A stretch of 64,000 nt of DNA, taken from the NCBI GenBank assembly GCA_021730285.1, contig CP082962.1, positions 620,001 to 684,000 of the forward strand, in the 5' to 3' direction. The notes below the pieces were generated by a model. That model was not told where the DNA came from and did not search any database. It saw only the letters and a program-made list of their open reading frames with translations. Every line of letters begins with the position of its first letter. Positions within the stretch are counted from its first letter, which is position 1. Of the stretch, positions 42,229 through 50,500 are shown piece by piece. The stretch comes from Desulfovibrio sp. JY. Its GTDB lineage: Bacteria; Desulfobacterota; Desulfovibrionia; Desulfovibrionales; Desulfovibrionaceae. A program made the translations under genes and the position numbers.

Positions 42229-44745
42229 ATGCGGCCAGCAGAGCCGGACGCCCATACGACGAAATCCAGCGCGTCGATCCTATGGCCGGGGGTCTTGCTG
42301 TCCCTCGCCTTGAGCATCGGCTGCGCCGTCGGGCTCTACGCCCTGCGCCTTGGCGAGCTGCGCGAGGCGCACAAGGACTTGGCCCGCCTGTCCCTGGTCC
42401 TGGCCGGCCAGACCGGGTTGGCCTTTCAGGAAATCGACTTCGTCCTGACGGATACGCGAACGCTCCTGACGCCCGAACGGCTTGCCTCGCCGCCAACGGA
42501 CGCGGCCCTGCACCGGTTGCTGCACGACCGCTTCCGCGGCCTGCTGCAGGGGCAGGCGCTGTTGCTGTTCGGTCCGGACGGCACGATGCTCGCCCACTCG
42601 CGCGTTTTCCCCACCCCGCCTGTCCGCGTCGGCGATCGGGACTACTTCCAGGCCCAAAAACACGCCACAACGGATGCCCTGTTCATTTCCGCGCCGCTGC
42701 GAAACCGGGTCAACAACAACTGGATGATCAGCCTCGCCCGGCGTCTGACCACCCCGGACGGCGGTTTCGCCGGCGTCCTCATGGCCGCCGTGGAAATGCG
42801 GTACTTCACGCATCTCTACCGTGCCCTCGAATTGCCCCCCAGCGCCCGCATCGCCCTGCAACGCTCCGACGGCACCCTGCTTGCAACCTATCCCTTCGAC
42901 GACACCCTGCTCGGCCGCGTCGAACCGCCCTGTCGCGACGGTTCCGGACGCATCAGCGCCGGCAGCCCCGTTCCCGGCCTGCCCATGTCGGTATGCCTGT
43001 CGCTGCCCCTGTCCACGGTGCTGCGGCGATGGCACGGGCTGGCCTGGATGATCGGCTTGGGGACCCTGGCGGCGGTGGCCGGCATCGGCGTCCTGACCGG
43101 GGCGCTGGCCATCCGGGTCCGGCGCGACCGGCTGGCGGCGAGGCAACAGCAACGCCGGCTTGAAGAGCTGGTCGCCCTGCGCACGGCCGACCTCCAGCAA
43201 CTGCTGGCATTTAACGAAACCATCCTGGAGACGTCCCCGGTCGGCATCGGGGTCTATCACCAAAACGGGCAATGCATCTCGGTCAACGACAGCTTCAGCC
43301 GGATTACCGGCGGCGACAAGGAAGCCCTCCAGAGCCTCAACTTCCGCCATCTGGACTCCTGGCGGGACGCCGGGATGCTGGAACACGCCGTTGCGACCCT
43401 CGAGACCGGCGCGCCATCGCACCTGGAATGCCGGATGGTCACGTCGTTCGGCAAAGACGTCTGGATCGAATGTCATTTCGTCCGGTTCGTGCGCGACGGG
43501 ATCGACCATCTGCTGTTGCTGCTCGCCGACATCTCGGAGCGCAAGCAGGCCGAGGCCGCGCTGCTCAACGCCAAACGCGTGGCCGAAGCCGCCAATGTCG
43601 CCAAGTCGGAATTCCTGGCCAACATGAGCCACGAAATCCGCACGCCGTTAAACGGCGTCCTGGGCATGCTCCAGCTCATGCGCACGACCTCCCTCGACGC
43701 GGAGCAGGACGAATACCTCTCCGCCGCCATCATCTCCACCCAGCGCCTGACGAGCCTGCTCTCCGACATCCTCGACCTTTCCCGGATCGAGGCGGGCAAG
43801 CTGACGCTCCAGGAAGCGGATTTCAAGGTGGCCGACCTCAAGGCCTCCATCCTGGAAGTGTTTTCGCTGGTGGCCAGAAACAAGGGCCTGCGCCTGGAAT
43901 TTTCCACCGACGCCGCCATGCCGGCGCGACTGGCCGGCGATGAGGCGCGCATCCGGCAGATCCTGTTCAATCTGGTCGGCAACGCCCTGAAGTTCACCAC
44001 GACGGGCGGCGTCGACGTGGCGGCCTTCGCCCTGCCCCCCAGCGCCGACGGGCGGCTGCCCGTGGTCTTTTCCGTGCGGGATACGGGCGTCGGCATCCCC
44101 GACGCGCGCCTGAGGGATATCGTCGAACCCTTTGTCCAGGGACAAAACGCGCCCTATGCCCTGCGGGAGGGCGCCGGGCTCGGGCTTTCCATCGTGCGCC
44201 GGCTGGTGCGGATGATGGACGGCGAACTGGCCATCGACAACCGGGAAGGCGACGGTACGACGATCTATTGCGCCCTGCCGTTGCGCGCGGCGCAAAAGGG
44301 CGCGCCGGACGAAGCGCCGCCGCCCCGCGCGCAAGCGGATTCCACGAATCGCGTGCGGATACTCCTGGCCGAGGACGAGGCCATAAACCGCCTTGCCGCC
44401 CAGAAGATGCTGGAAAAGGCGGGCTATGCGGTGACGCCGGCCGGAAGCGGGGAGGAAATCCTGCGGCTTTTGGCCGAACGGCCCTTCGACTGCATCCTGA
44501 TGGATATCCGCATGCCCGGGAAAAACGGCCTGGAAGTCACCCGGGAAATCCGGCAGTCCCCCGGGCTCGGCCCCATGGCCGCCATCCCCATCATCGCGGT
44601 GACGGCCTACGCCATGAGCGGCGACCGGGAGAAGTTCCTGGAGGCGGGCATGGACGGCTACGTCTCCAAGCCCATCGACATCGCCCATCTCATGGAGGAG
44701 CTTGAGCGGATCATGGCCGACCGGGAGAGGCCGGAAAGAAACTGA
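42229..44745 (+). CDS. Membrane-bound hybrid sensor histidine kinase
   Basis: 838 residues. Membrane helices at about 19-40 and 268-292 enclose a periplasmic sensor domain of ~225 residues (double-Cache-like: DREYFQ-type motif reads [22 protein letters not shown]). A PAS domain (about 320-440), a HisKA with [17 protein letters not shown] (His468), a HATPase ([23 protein letters not shown]) and a C-terminal receiver (Asp759 in [13 protein letters not shown], Lys in YVSKP) follow. The receiver suggests a phosphorelay. No cognate regulator is adjacent. Start ATG 42229 follows GAGGAA. Confidence 0.93.
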   Translation: MRPAEPDAHTTKSSASILWPGVLLSLALSIGCAVGLYALRLGELREAHKDLARLSLVLAGQTGLAFQEIDFVLTDTRTLLTPERLASPPTDAALHRLLHDRFRGLLQGQALLLFGPDGTMLAHSRVFPTPPVRVGDRDYFQAQKHATTDALFISAPLRNRVNNNWMISLARRLTTPDGGFAGVLMAAVEMRYFTHLYRALELPPSARIALQRSDGTLLATYPFDDTLLGRVEPPCRDGSGRISAGSPVPGLPMSVCLSLPLSTVLRRWHGLAWMIGLGTLAAVAGIGVLTGALAIRVRRDRLAARQQQRRLEELVALRTADLQQLLAFNETILETSPVGIGVYHQNGQCISVNDSFSRITGGDKEALQSLNFRHLDSWRDAGMLEHAVATLETGAPSHLECRMVTSFGKDVWIECHFVRFVRDGIDHLLLLLADISERKQAEAALLNAKRVAEAANVAKSEFLANMSHEIRTPLNGVLGMLQLMRTTSLDAEQDEYLSAAIISTQRLTSLLSDILDLSRIEAGKLTLQEADFKVADLKASILEVFSLVARNKGLRLEFSTDAAMPARLAGDEARIRQILFNLVGNALKFTTTGGVDVAAFALPPSADGRLPVVFSVRDTGVGIPDARLRDIVEPFVQGQNAPYALREGAGLGLSIVRRLVRMMDGELAIDNREGDGTTIYCALPLRAAQKGAPDEAPPPRAQADSTNRVRILLAEDEAINRLAAQKMLEKAGYAVTPAGSGEEILRLLAERPFDCILMDIRMPGKNGLEVTREIRQSPGLGPMAAIPIIAVTAYAMSGDREKFLEAGMDGYVSKPIDIAHLMEELERIMADRERPERN

Positions 44746-44759
44746 CGCCGCCCCCCGGC

Positions 44760-44788
44760 GCAGGGTCCGCCGTAAGCGGAAACCCTGC
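44760..44788. terminator. Hairpin between convergent kinase and pyruvate kinase genes
   Basis: GCAGGGT / ACCCTGC with inner CCGC / GCGG, loop CGTAA. No T-run, so termination activity is uncertain; it may serve both convergent genes. Confidence 0.4.
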
Positions 44789-44827
44789 CCGGGCGGACGC
44801 CGGACCGTCCCGCGACGGCCCGGAGCG

Positions 44828-46255
44828 TTACTTGTAGTAGATCTTGATCTCGTTGGTGCCGGGGGTGTCGTTGCCGGGCGTGGGACGTCCGGCGGTGATC
44901 ACCACCGGATCGCCGGGATTGATGTCCGGACAGTTCTGCACGAAGGCCTCCACCCGGGCCATGTGGTCGCCGCTGGTCGCCTCCAGCAGGCGCGGCCGCA
45001 CGCCCCAGGCGAAGTTGAGGAAGTGCATCACCCGGGAATCCGGCGTCACGCCGAAAATCTGCTGGCGCGGCCGCCGGCTCGAGGTCAGCCTGGCGTTGGT
45101 GCCGCTGACCGTGTGGCAGACGATGGCCTTGCCTTCCATGTTGTCCGCGATCAGGCAGGCCGAATAGGCCACGAACTTGCGCGGATTCTTCTCCCGCTTG
45201 GGCGCATAGGGCGAGGGGATGCGTTCCAGGTAGTAATCCAGGGCATTGTCCGAAATCTGCCGCATCACCTTGACCGTCTCCACCACATGGTCGCCCACGG
45301 CCGTCTCTTCCGACAGCATCACGCAATCGGCCCCGTCCAGGATGGCGTTGGCCACGTCCGTGGACTCGGCCCGGGTCGGGATGGGGTTTTTGACCATGGA
45401 CAGCAGCATCTGGGTGGCCACGATGACCGGCCGCTGGGCATGGCGGCAGGCCCGGATGATCTTTTTCTGCAGGATCGGCAGCTCCGGAATGGGGCATTCG
45501 AGGCCCAGGTCGCCGCGCGCCACCATGACCGCGTCGGTGATCTTCAAAATCTCGTCGAGGTTTTCCACCGCGTTCTGGCGTTCGAGCTTGGACACCACCG
45601 GCACCCACACGCCGTGCTTTTTTATCTCCTCCTTGGTCATGACCACATCGGCGGCGTTTTGCACGAACGAGATGGCCAGCGCGTCGACGCCCACGTCGAT
45701 GCCCTCGTGCAGGTCCTTGACGTCCTTGGCGGTCAGCGCCGGCAAGGCGTGGTGCTTGCCCGGAAAGGCGATGCCCTTGTTCGAGGAGAGCAGCCCGGCG
45801 TTCTGGGCCTCCATGGCGTAGAGCCGGTCGGCCTTGACCTCCCGGGTGACGCGGAACTGGAGCAGCCCGTCGCTCAGGTTGACCGGCATGCCGACCCGCA
45901 GGCCGGCCAGCAGCGCCGGCACGTCGAGGGACACGAACACACGATCGTCGCGAGCCGGATCGGGCCGCTCGTCGGGCAGCCCGAGCAGCAGGCTTTCGCC
46001 CTTGTTGACGCTGCGCGGCGAATCCGCCACCTCGCCGATGCGGGTCTTGGGGCCGCACAGGTCGCCGAGGGCCGTCAGCGGAATGCCGAACTCGCTTTCG
46101 AGGGTGCGGATATTCTTGATGATGGGCTCGAAGTAGGCGGCATCGGCATGGGAAAAGTTGAGACGGAAAATGCGGACCCCGTAACGCACCATCTCGCGCA
46201 TGGTATCGAGCGCGATGGACGCGGGACCGAGCGTGGCCACGATCTTGGTATGCAT
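44828..46255 (-). CDS. pyk: Pyruvate kinase
   Basis: 475 residues from ATG 46255, 5 bp after GGAGG. KIVATLGPAS at the start, FRLNFSHAD (nucleotide-binding Arg-Asn-Ser), DLCGPKTRIG (with Cys where Gln is usual), the catalytic Lys region VVSKLERQNAVENLDEIL, MVARGDLGLECP (metal Glu/Asp), and TRAESTDVANAILDGADCVMLSEETAVGDH. It makes pyruvate and ATP from phosphoenolpyruvate. Single gene, with possible shared promoter space to the DUF1844 gene on the other strand. Confidence 0.96.
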   Translation of the reverse strand: MHTKIVATLGPASIALDTMREMVRYGVRIFRLNFSHADAAYFEPIIKNIRTLESEFGIPLTALGDLCGPKTRIGEVADSPRSVNKGESLLLGLPDERPDPARDDRVFVSLDVPALLAGLRVGMPVNLSDGLLQFRVTREVKADRLYAMEAQNAGLLSSNKGIAFPGKHHALPALTAKDVKDLHEGIDVGVDALAISFVQNAADVVMTKEEIKKHGVWVPVVSKLERQNAVENLDEILKITDAVMVARGDLGLECPIPELPILQKKIIRACRHAQRPVIVATQMLLSMVKNPIPTRAESTDVANAILDGADCVMLSEETAVGDHVVETVKVMRQISDNALDYYLERIPSPYAPKREKNPRKFVAYSACLIADNMEGKAIVCHTVSGTNARLTSSRRPRQQIFGVTPDSRVMHFLNFAWGVRPRLLEATSGDHMARVEAFVQNCPDINPGDPVVITAGRPTPGNDTPGTNEIKIYYK

Positions 46256-46436
46256 GCTTGCCTCCAGGCATGTCCGGCCCGCTTTCCCCGCCACAGGGCT
46301 GGAAAAAGCGGATGCATGCCGGACGGGTTTGGGATAAGACTACCCCCGGCTGGTTGCCGTTTCACGACGTATCCTTATCTAATGGGAATGGTTGTCAAGG
46401 ACAAGGCCGAAGCCATGTTGCAAGGAGGAACGCCCC

Positions 46437-46751
46437 ATGGGCAGCGACACGCAAAAAAAGGAAAGCCCCTGCGGCTGCAATAAGGCCCACGCGGACCGGG
46501 AACCCTGTTTTCCGCCCGTGTCTTTCATCACCTTCGTCCTGTCCCTGGCCCAGTCGGCCATGGTGCTCATGGGCGAAGCCCCGGAGCCGGACACCGGCGA
46601 ATACATGCAGAACCTTCCCCAGGCCAAGCACACCATCGACATTCTGGCCATGCTCGACTGCAAGACGCGCGGCAACCTCACCGAAGAGGAACACAAGGTG
46701 CTCGACAATATCCTGTGCGAGCTGCGCCTGGCTTTCGTGAGAAAACAGTAA
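46437..46751 (+). CDS. DUF1844 family protein
   Basis: 104 residues from ATG 46437, 7 bp after AAGGAGGA. N-terminal PCGCNKAH-rich stretch, then the core PPVSFITFVLSLAQSAMVLMGEAP ... NLPQAKHTIDILAMLDCKTRGNLTEEEHKVLDNILCELRLAF, which is the DUF1844 consensus. Function unknown; widely conserved in deltaproteobacteria. It is followed 18 bp later by argC, probably in one transcript. Confidence 0.85.
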   Translation: MGSDTQKKESPCGCNKAHADREPCFPPVSFITFVLSLAQSAMVLMGEAPEPDTGEYMQNLPQAKHTIDILAMLDCKTRGNLTEEEHKVLDNILCELRLAFVRKQ

Positions 46752-46769
46752 AACGCCCCGGGAGACTTC

Positions 46770-47822
46770 ATGGAAACGATTCCCGTCGGCCTGGTCGGCG
46801 TTACCGGCTATACCGGTATGGAGCTGGCCCGCCTTCTGGCCGTGCACCCCGCCCTGCGGCTCACCCGGGCCACCTCCCGGGCCGACGCCGGCAAGCCGCT
46901 TCGCGCCCTGTATCCCTTTCTCCAGGGATTCGAGGCCGGGGATGTGGGTATCACCGAGCCGGACGCCGCCGATCTGGCCGCCTCCTGCAAGCTGGTCTTT
47001 CTGGCCGTTCCCCATGGCGCGGCCATGGACTACGCCGCCGAACTGCTCGACGCCGGGCTCTCGGTGGTGGACCTCTCAGCCGACTTCCGCCTGGCCGACG
47101 CCGACGTCTATGCCTCCTGGTACGGCCTGGCCCACCGCCATCCGACCCTGCTGCCGGACGCCGTCTACGGCCTGCCGGAACTCTACGCGCCGCGCATCAG
47201 GAAGGCCAAACTCGTGGCCAACCCGGGCTGCTACCCCACCTCCGTCATCCTGGGGCTGGCCCCGGCCCTTTCCGACGGCCTCATCGAAACCGACGGCATC
47301 GTGGCCGACAGCAAATCCGGCGCATCCGGAGCCGGGCGCAAGGCCGCCGTGGGCACGCTTTTTTGCGAGGTCCACGACAGCTTCCGGGCCTACAACCTGG
47401 GCAAACACCGCCACACTCCGGAAATCGAGCAGGAACTGGGAAAGCTCGCCGGCACGGACATCACCGTGTCCTTCAATCCGCACCTGCTCCCCATCGACCG
47501 GGGCATCCTCTCCACCATCTACACGCGGCTGGCCAAACCCGCCACGCTGGAAGAGATCCACGCCCGCTACGACAATTTCTACGCCGAGAAACCCTGGGTG
47601 CGCGTGCTGCCCCTGGGGAAGCTGCCGGAAACGCGCTACGTGCGCGGCACCATGTTTTGCGACATCGGCCTCGTGCTCGACCCCCGCACCAACCGCCTGA
47701 TCGTCGTCTCGGCCATCGACAACCTGTGCCGCGGCGCTTCCGGCCAGGCCGTGGCCTGCGCCAACCTGATGTCCGGCCTGCCCGCCGACGCCGGCCTGCG
47801 CCTCGCGCCGATGATGCCGTAG
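46770..47822 (+). CDS. argC: ArgC, N-acetyl-gamma-glutamyl-phosphate reductase
   Basis: 350 residues. NADP-binding start VGLVGVTGYTGMELARLLAVHP, VFLAVPHGAAM, DLSADFRL, the catalytic Cys154 in VANPGCYPTSVILG, and the late FCDIGLVLD ... VVSAIDNLCRGASGQAVACANLM. It reduces N-acetylglutamyl phosphate in arginine synthesis. No other arg gene is near. A family 1 hairpin lies 15 bp after its stop. Confidence 0.97.
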   Translation: METIPVGLVGVTGYTGMELARLLAVHPALRLTRATSRADAGKPLRALYPFLQGFEAGDVGITEPDAADLAASCKLVFLAVPHGAAMDYAAELLDAGLSVVDLSADFRLADADVYASWYGLAHRHPTLLPDAVYGLPELYAPRIRKAKLVANPGCYPTSVILGLAPALSDGLIETDGIVADSKSGASGAGRKAAVGTLFCEVHDSFRAYNLGKHRHTPEIEQELGKLAGTDITVSFNPHLLPIDRGILSTIYTRLAKPATLEEIHARYDNFYAEKPWVRVLPLGKLPETRYVRGTMFCDIGLVLDPRTNRLIVVSAIDNLCRGASGQAVACANLMSGLPADAGLRLAPMMP

Positions 47823-47837
47823 CGAAGAGGAAAGACT

Positions 47838-47880
47838 GCGGGGAGGGGACCCCTTTTTGAAAAAGGGGTCCCCTCCCCGC
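47838..47880. repeat. Hairpin repeat, family 1, copy e
   Basis: A perfect 21-bp stem (47838-47858 with 47860-47880), core GGGGACCCC and T-run / A-run, followed by the reverse-complement flank GAAAAACTTTC at 47894. Sits after argC. Confidence 0.9.
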
Positions 47881-47940
47881 GCCCCTCCCTCCCGAAAAAC
47901 TTTCAAAGGGGAGCAAAAGGGCCAGGGGAATATGACCGCG

Positions 47941-48183
47941 AGGTTGGCGAGCACGTCAGGACCGGCACGCTTCAACTATGCGATAAGTTGTCATGACTGG
48001 CGACCCGAGGTTGGCGAGCACGTCAAAAGCGGCACACTTCAACGATGGGATAAGTCACCAGGGCCGTCGGCGGTTGTGCCGAAGCATCGCTTGGATCACG
48101 CTGACAGCTTCAACGATGGGATAAGTTACCAGGGCCGGCGGCTGGCTGTGACGGGCACGAAGGCGTATTCTTCAAATATGCGC
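47941..48183. repeat. Tandem imperfect 67-bp repeats
   Basis: Units start at 47941 and 48008 with AGGTTGGCGAGCACGTCA. Each contains CTTCAAC(T/G)ATG(C/G)GATAAGT at 47970 and 48037; a third copy of this second half lies at 48108 with the downstream ACCAGGGCCG also shared, and a decayed fourth (CTTCAAATATGCG) at 48170. Upstream of the Nif11-like gene; could be protein-binding sites. Confidence 0.8.
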
Positions 48184-48231
48184 CGCGCGTGGCCGCCACA
48201 GCCAGCCGCCAGCCAGCCAAAAGGAAACCAC

Positions 48232-48477
48232 ATGACGCTCGACAATGTCCGCCGGCTGTTTGCCTGCTACAAGACCGACAAGGAACTTCGGGCCAAGCTC
48301 TACAAGGCCGAGGGTCCCGAGGGCCGCGAGGCCGTGCTGCGCGAAGCGGGCCTTTACTTCACCGACGCCGAATTCGCGGAAATGGATGGCGTGCTCCACG
48401 TCAAATGCCAGACGCATGATGAGGCCGAGGAATTTTTCGAGTTCCGCAACTGGTGGAACATGCTGCAAGGCTCATAG
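48232..48477 (+). CDS. Nif11-like small protein
   Basis: 81 residues from ATG 48232, with AAAGGAAA upstream. TLDNVRRLFACYKTDKELRAKL, then an EAGLYFTDAEFAEM segment, resembles the Nif11 domain (SLENVKxFxxxLxxDxELxxKL ... AGFDFTxEEL), which occurs both as leader of natural-product precursors and in nitrogen-fixation clusters. The tail (EFFEFRNWWNML) has no double-Gly processing site, so a peptide-precursor role is not supported. It precedes the DUF1847 gene by 20 bp, so the two are probably co-expressed. Confidence 0.65.
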   Translation: MTLDNVRRLFACYKTDKELRAKLYKAEGPEGREAVLREAGLYFTDAEFAEMDGVLHVKCQTHDEAEEFFEFRNWWNMLQGS

Positions 48478-48497
48478 CGATAAAGGAGACGCTCCCC

Positions 48498-49190
48498 ATG
48501 GCCGATGCCCCCCTGCCCCAATGCGCGCTGTGCCCCTACGACTGGTCCGAACGATTCTGCCGCACGGGCAAGGGCAAAGCGCCCAAGGATTGTCCCTCGA
48601 TCAAGATGCGCGGGCTGGTCGAACCGGCCGTGACGGAAACCACTTCCGCCGCCTGCGGCGTCTTCGCCAAGCAGGCCTCGCTCCAGGAAGCCACCTGCTA
48701 CGGCGGCCGCGAGGAAGGCTACGGCGCGGTCAAACCGCTCAAGCCCCGCATCGTCGAGATCGTGGAATTCGCCCGCCGCATGGGCTATAAACGCCTGGGA
48801 CTGGTCTTCTGCATCGGCCTGCGCAAGGAAGCCGCCGTGGTCCACGAGATCCTGGCCACAAACGGCTTCGAGGTGGCCTCCGTCTCCTGCAAGGTCGGCG
48901 GCGTGTCCAAGGACGTCCTCGGCATCGCCCCGGCCGAACAGGTCGATCCCGGCGCGGCCCACGAAACCATGTGCAACCCGGTGCTCCAGGCCATGGTGGT
49001 CAACGAGGCCCACACCGACTTCAACGTGCTGCTCGGGCTGTGCGTCGGCCACGACTCGCTTTTCTTCAAGCACGCCGACGCCATGGGCACGGTGCTGGCC
49101 GTCAAGGACCGCCTTCTCGGCCACAATCCCATCGCCGCCATCAACCAGTACGACAGCTACTACCGCTACCTCAAAAAGCCGTTGCCCTGA
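48498..49190 (+). CDS. DUF1847 cysteine-rich protein
   Basis: 230 residues from ATG 48498 (AAAGGAGA upstream). Cys-rich throughout (CALCPYDWSERFCRTGKGKAPKDCPS at the start, SCKVGGVSKDVLG, TMCNPVLQA, GLCVGHDSLFF), in the order of the DUF1847 family, which is thought to bind metal. Function is not known; it is common in anaerobes. Paired with the Nif11-like gene. Confidence 0.85.
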   Translation: MADAPLPQCALCPYDWSERFCRTGKGKAPKDCPSIKMRGLVEPAVTETTSAACGVFAKQASLQEATCYGGREEGYGAVKPLKPRIVEIVEFARRMGYKRLGLVFCIGLRKEAAVVHEILATNGFEVASVSCKVGGVSKDVLGIAPAEQVDPGAAHETMCNPVLQAMVVNEAHTDFNVLLGLCVGHDSLFFKHADAMGTVLAVKDRLLGHNPIAAINQYDSYYRYLKKPLP

Positions 49191-49236
49191 TCCGCACCCC
49201 CTGATTTCTTCCCGGTGATGGTTTCCCCGCAGGGGG

Positions 49237-49290
49237 TTAGGTTACTTTTTGGTGCGTGGTTGACAAAAAGAACCTAATGCCCACTATACG
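49237..49290 (+). promoter_or_regulatory. Promoter and 14-bp palindromic operator of the EmrAB-type efflux pair
   Basis: TTAGGTT-A-CTTTTTG (49237-49251) faces CAAAAAG-AACCTAA (49264-49277): 14 paired positions with one bulge and a 12-base spacer. An exact TTGACA (49260-49265) lies inside it; a weak -10 (TATACG, 49285) is 19 bp further. A repressor bound here would block the -35. No MarR/TetR gene is adjacent. Confidence 0.6.
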
Positions 49291-49379
49291 CCCTGTCTCC
49301 TGTCCTTTGGAGACTGGGAAGGGCCTCCCCTACGTCGTACTTCCCACAGACGCACAACCGGCCCGGAGCCATTACCGTT

Positions 49380-50486
49380 ATGTCCGCATCGCCTTCCGGC
49401 CAGGAGGACGCCGCCGCGCGTCCCGATACGGCCGTTTCTGAACCGTCCGCGGCCGCCGGCCGCCCCCGCAAAGGGCGTTCGCGCCTTGTCGTCATCATCG
49501 CCTTCCTCCTGTGCTGCGGCGTGGTGGGAGCGCTCTACTGGCGTCATGCCCGCCACTTCGAATCCACGGACGACGCCTTTGTCGCCGGCCATGTGACCAG
49601 CGTCGCGCCCCGCGTGCCCGGCCGGGTCAAGGAAGTGCTCGTCACCGACAACCAGCAGGTGAAAAAAGGCGACGTGCTGTTTCGCATCGATCCGGTGAAT
49701 TACCAGACACGACTGGAAGCCGCCCAGGCGGCCCTGGACACGGCCAAGCGCAACCTGGAGGAAGCGGTTTCCCAGGAAGGCGCCGCCTTGGCCACGGCCG
49801 ACGCGACCGAGGCCCAGGTGGCCTCGGCCCAGGCCACGGCCGACAATGCGGTCAAGGAACGCGGCCGCTACGACAAGCTGCTCAACGAGCGCGTGGTGTC
49901 CCAGGAGTCCAAGGACAACGCCGACACCACGGCCCGAACGTCCGTGGCCGCCCTGGACGTCGCCCGCAAAAAGCACGCCGCCGACGTGGCCCAGGTCGCC
50001 CTGGCCGCCGCCGCCATCGAGACGGCCCGCTCCAAGGTGAACGAGGCCCAGGCCGAACGGGATCAGGCCGCCCTGGATCTGACCCACACCGTGATCCACG
50101 CCCGGGTTTCCGGCAAAGTGACCAACAAGGCCGTGGAGCCCGGGGACTACCTGCAAGCCGGCCAAGCCGTCATGAGCATGGTCCAGCCGGACGTCTGGGT
50201 GGTGGCCAATTTCAAGGAAACCCAGCTCACCCACATGCGGCCGGGCCAGCCGGTGTCGATGGTCGTGGACGCCTTTCCCGGGCGGAAACTGACCGGGCAC
50301 GTGGACAGCATCCAGCGCGGCACCGGCGCGGCGTTCAGCCTGCTTCCCCCGGAAAACGCCACCGGCAACTACGTCAAGGTGGTGCAGCGCGTGCCCGTCA
50401 AGATCGTCTTTGACGACATACGCCCCGAAACGCTGTCCCGCCTCGCGCCGGGCATGTCCGTCGAACCCACGGTGCGCGTGCGCTGA
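49380..50486 (+). CDS. EmrA/HlyD-type membrane fusion protein
   Basis: 368 residues. A cytoplasmic tail rich in Ala/Pro, one membrane helix (about 38-57), then the lipoyl/barrel halves (STDDAFVAGHVTSVAPRVPGRVKEVLVTDNQQVKKGDVLFRIDP ... IHARVSGKVTNKAVEPGDYLQAGQAVMSMV) around an Ala-rich coiled coil (about 115-220). It forms a periplasmic bridge with the MFS exporter encoded 14 bp downstream, as EmrA does with EmrB. No outer-membrane factor gene is nearby. Confidence 0.92.
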   Translation: MSASPSGQEDAAARPDTAVSEPSAAAGRPRKGRSRLVVIIAFLLCCGVVGALYWRHARHFESTDDAFVAGHVTSVAPRVPGRVKEVLVTDNQQVKKGDVLFRIDPVNYQTRLEAAQAALDTAKRNLEEAVSQEGAALATADATEAQVASAQATADNAVKERGRYDKLLNERVVSQESKDNADTTARTSVAALDVARKKHAADVAQVALAAAAIETARSKVNEAQAERDQAALDLTHTVIHARVSGKVTNKAVEPGDYLQAGQAVMSMVQPDVWVVANFKETQLTHMRPGQPVSMVVDAFPGRKLTGHVDSIQRGTGAAFSLLPPENATGNYVKVVQRVPVKIVFDDIRPETLSRLAPGMSVEPTVRVR

Positions 50487-50500
50487 GGCGGTCCGATCCC

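Larger units (their letters stand above)
47823..48231. other. 409-bp repeat-filled region between argC and the Nif11-like gene
   Basis: It holds a family 1 hairpin (47838-47880) and two 67-bp repeat units plus further partial copies (47941-48183). An open frame runs through it in phase with the downstream gene, but the 67-bp period is not a multiple of three and the copies would be read differently, so it is treated as noncoding. Confidence 0.7.

Noticed and set aside
47941-48183. CRISPR-like array
   Set aside because: Two to four imperfect units with long shared sequence and no regular unique spacers; no cas genes.
47857-48231. In-frame 5' extension of the Nif11-like gene through the repeats
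   Set aside because: The 67-bp repeat period is not a multiple of three, so copies would encode different peptides; ATG 48232 has its own ribosome site.
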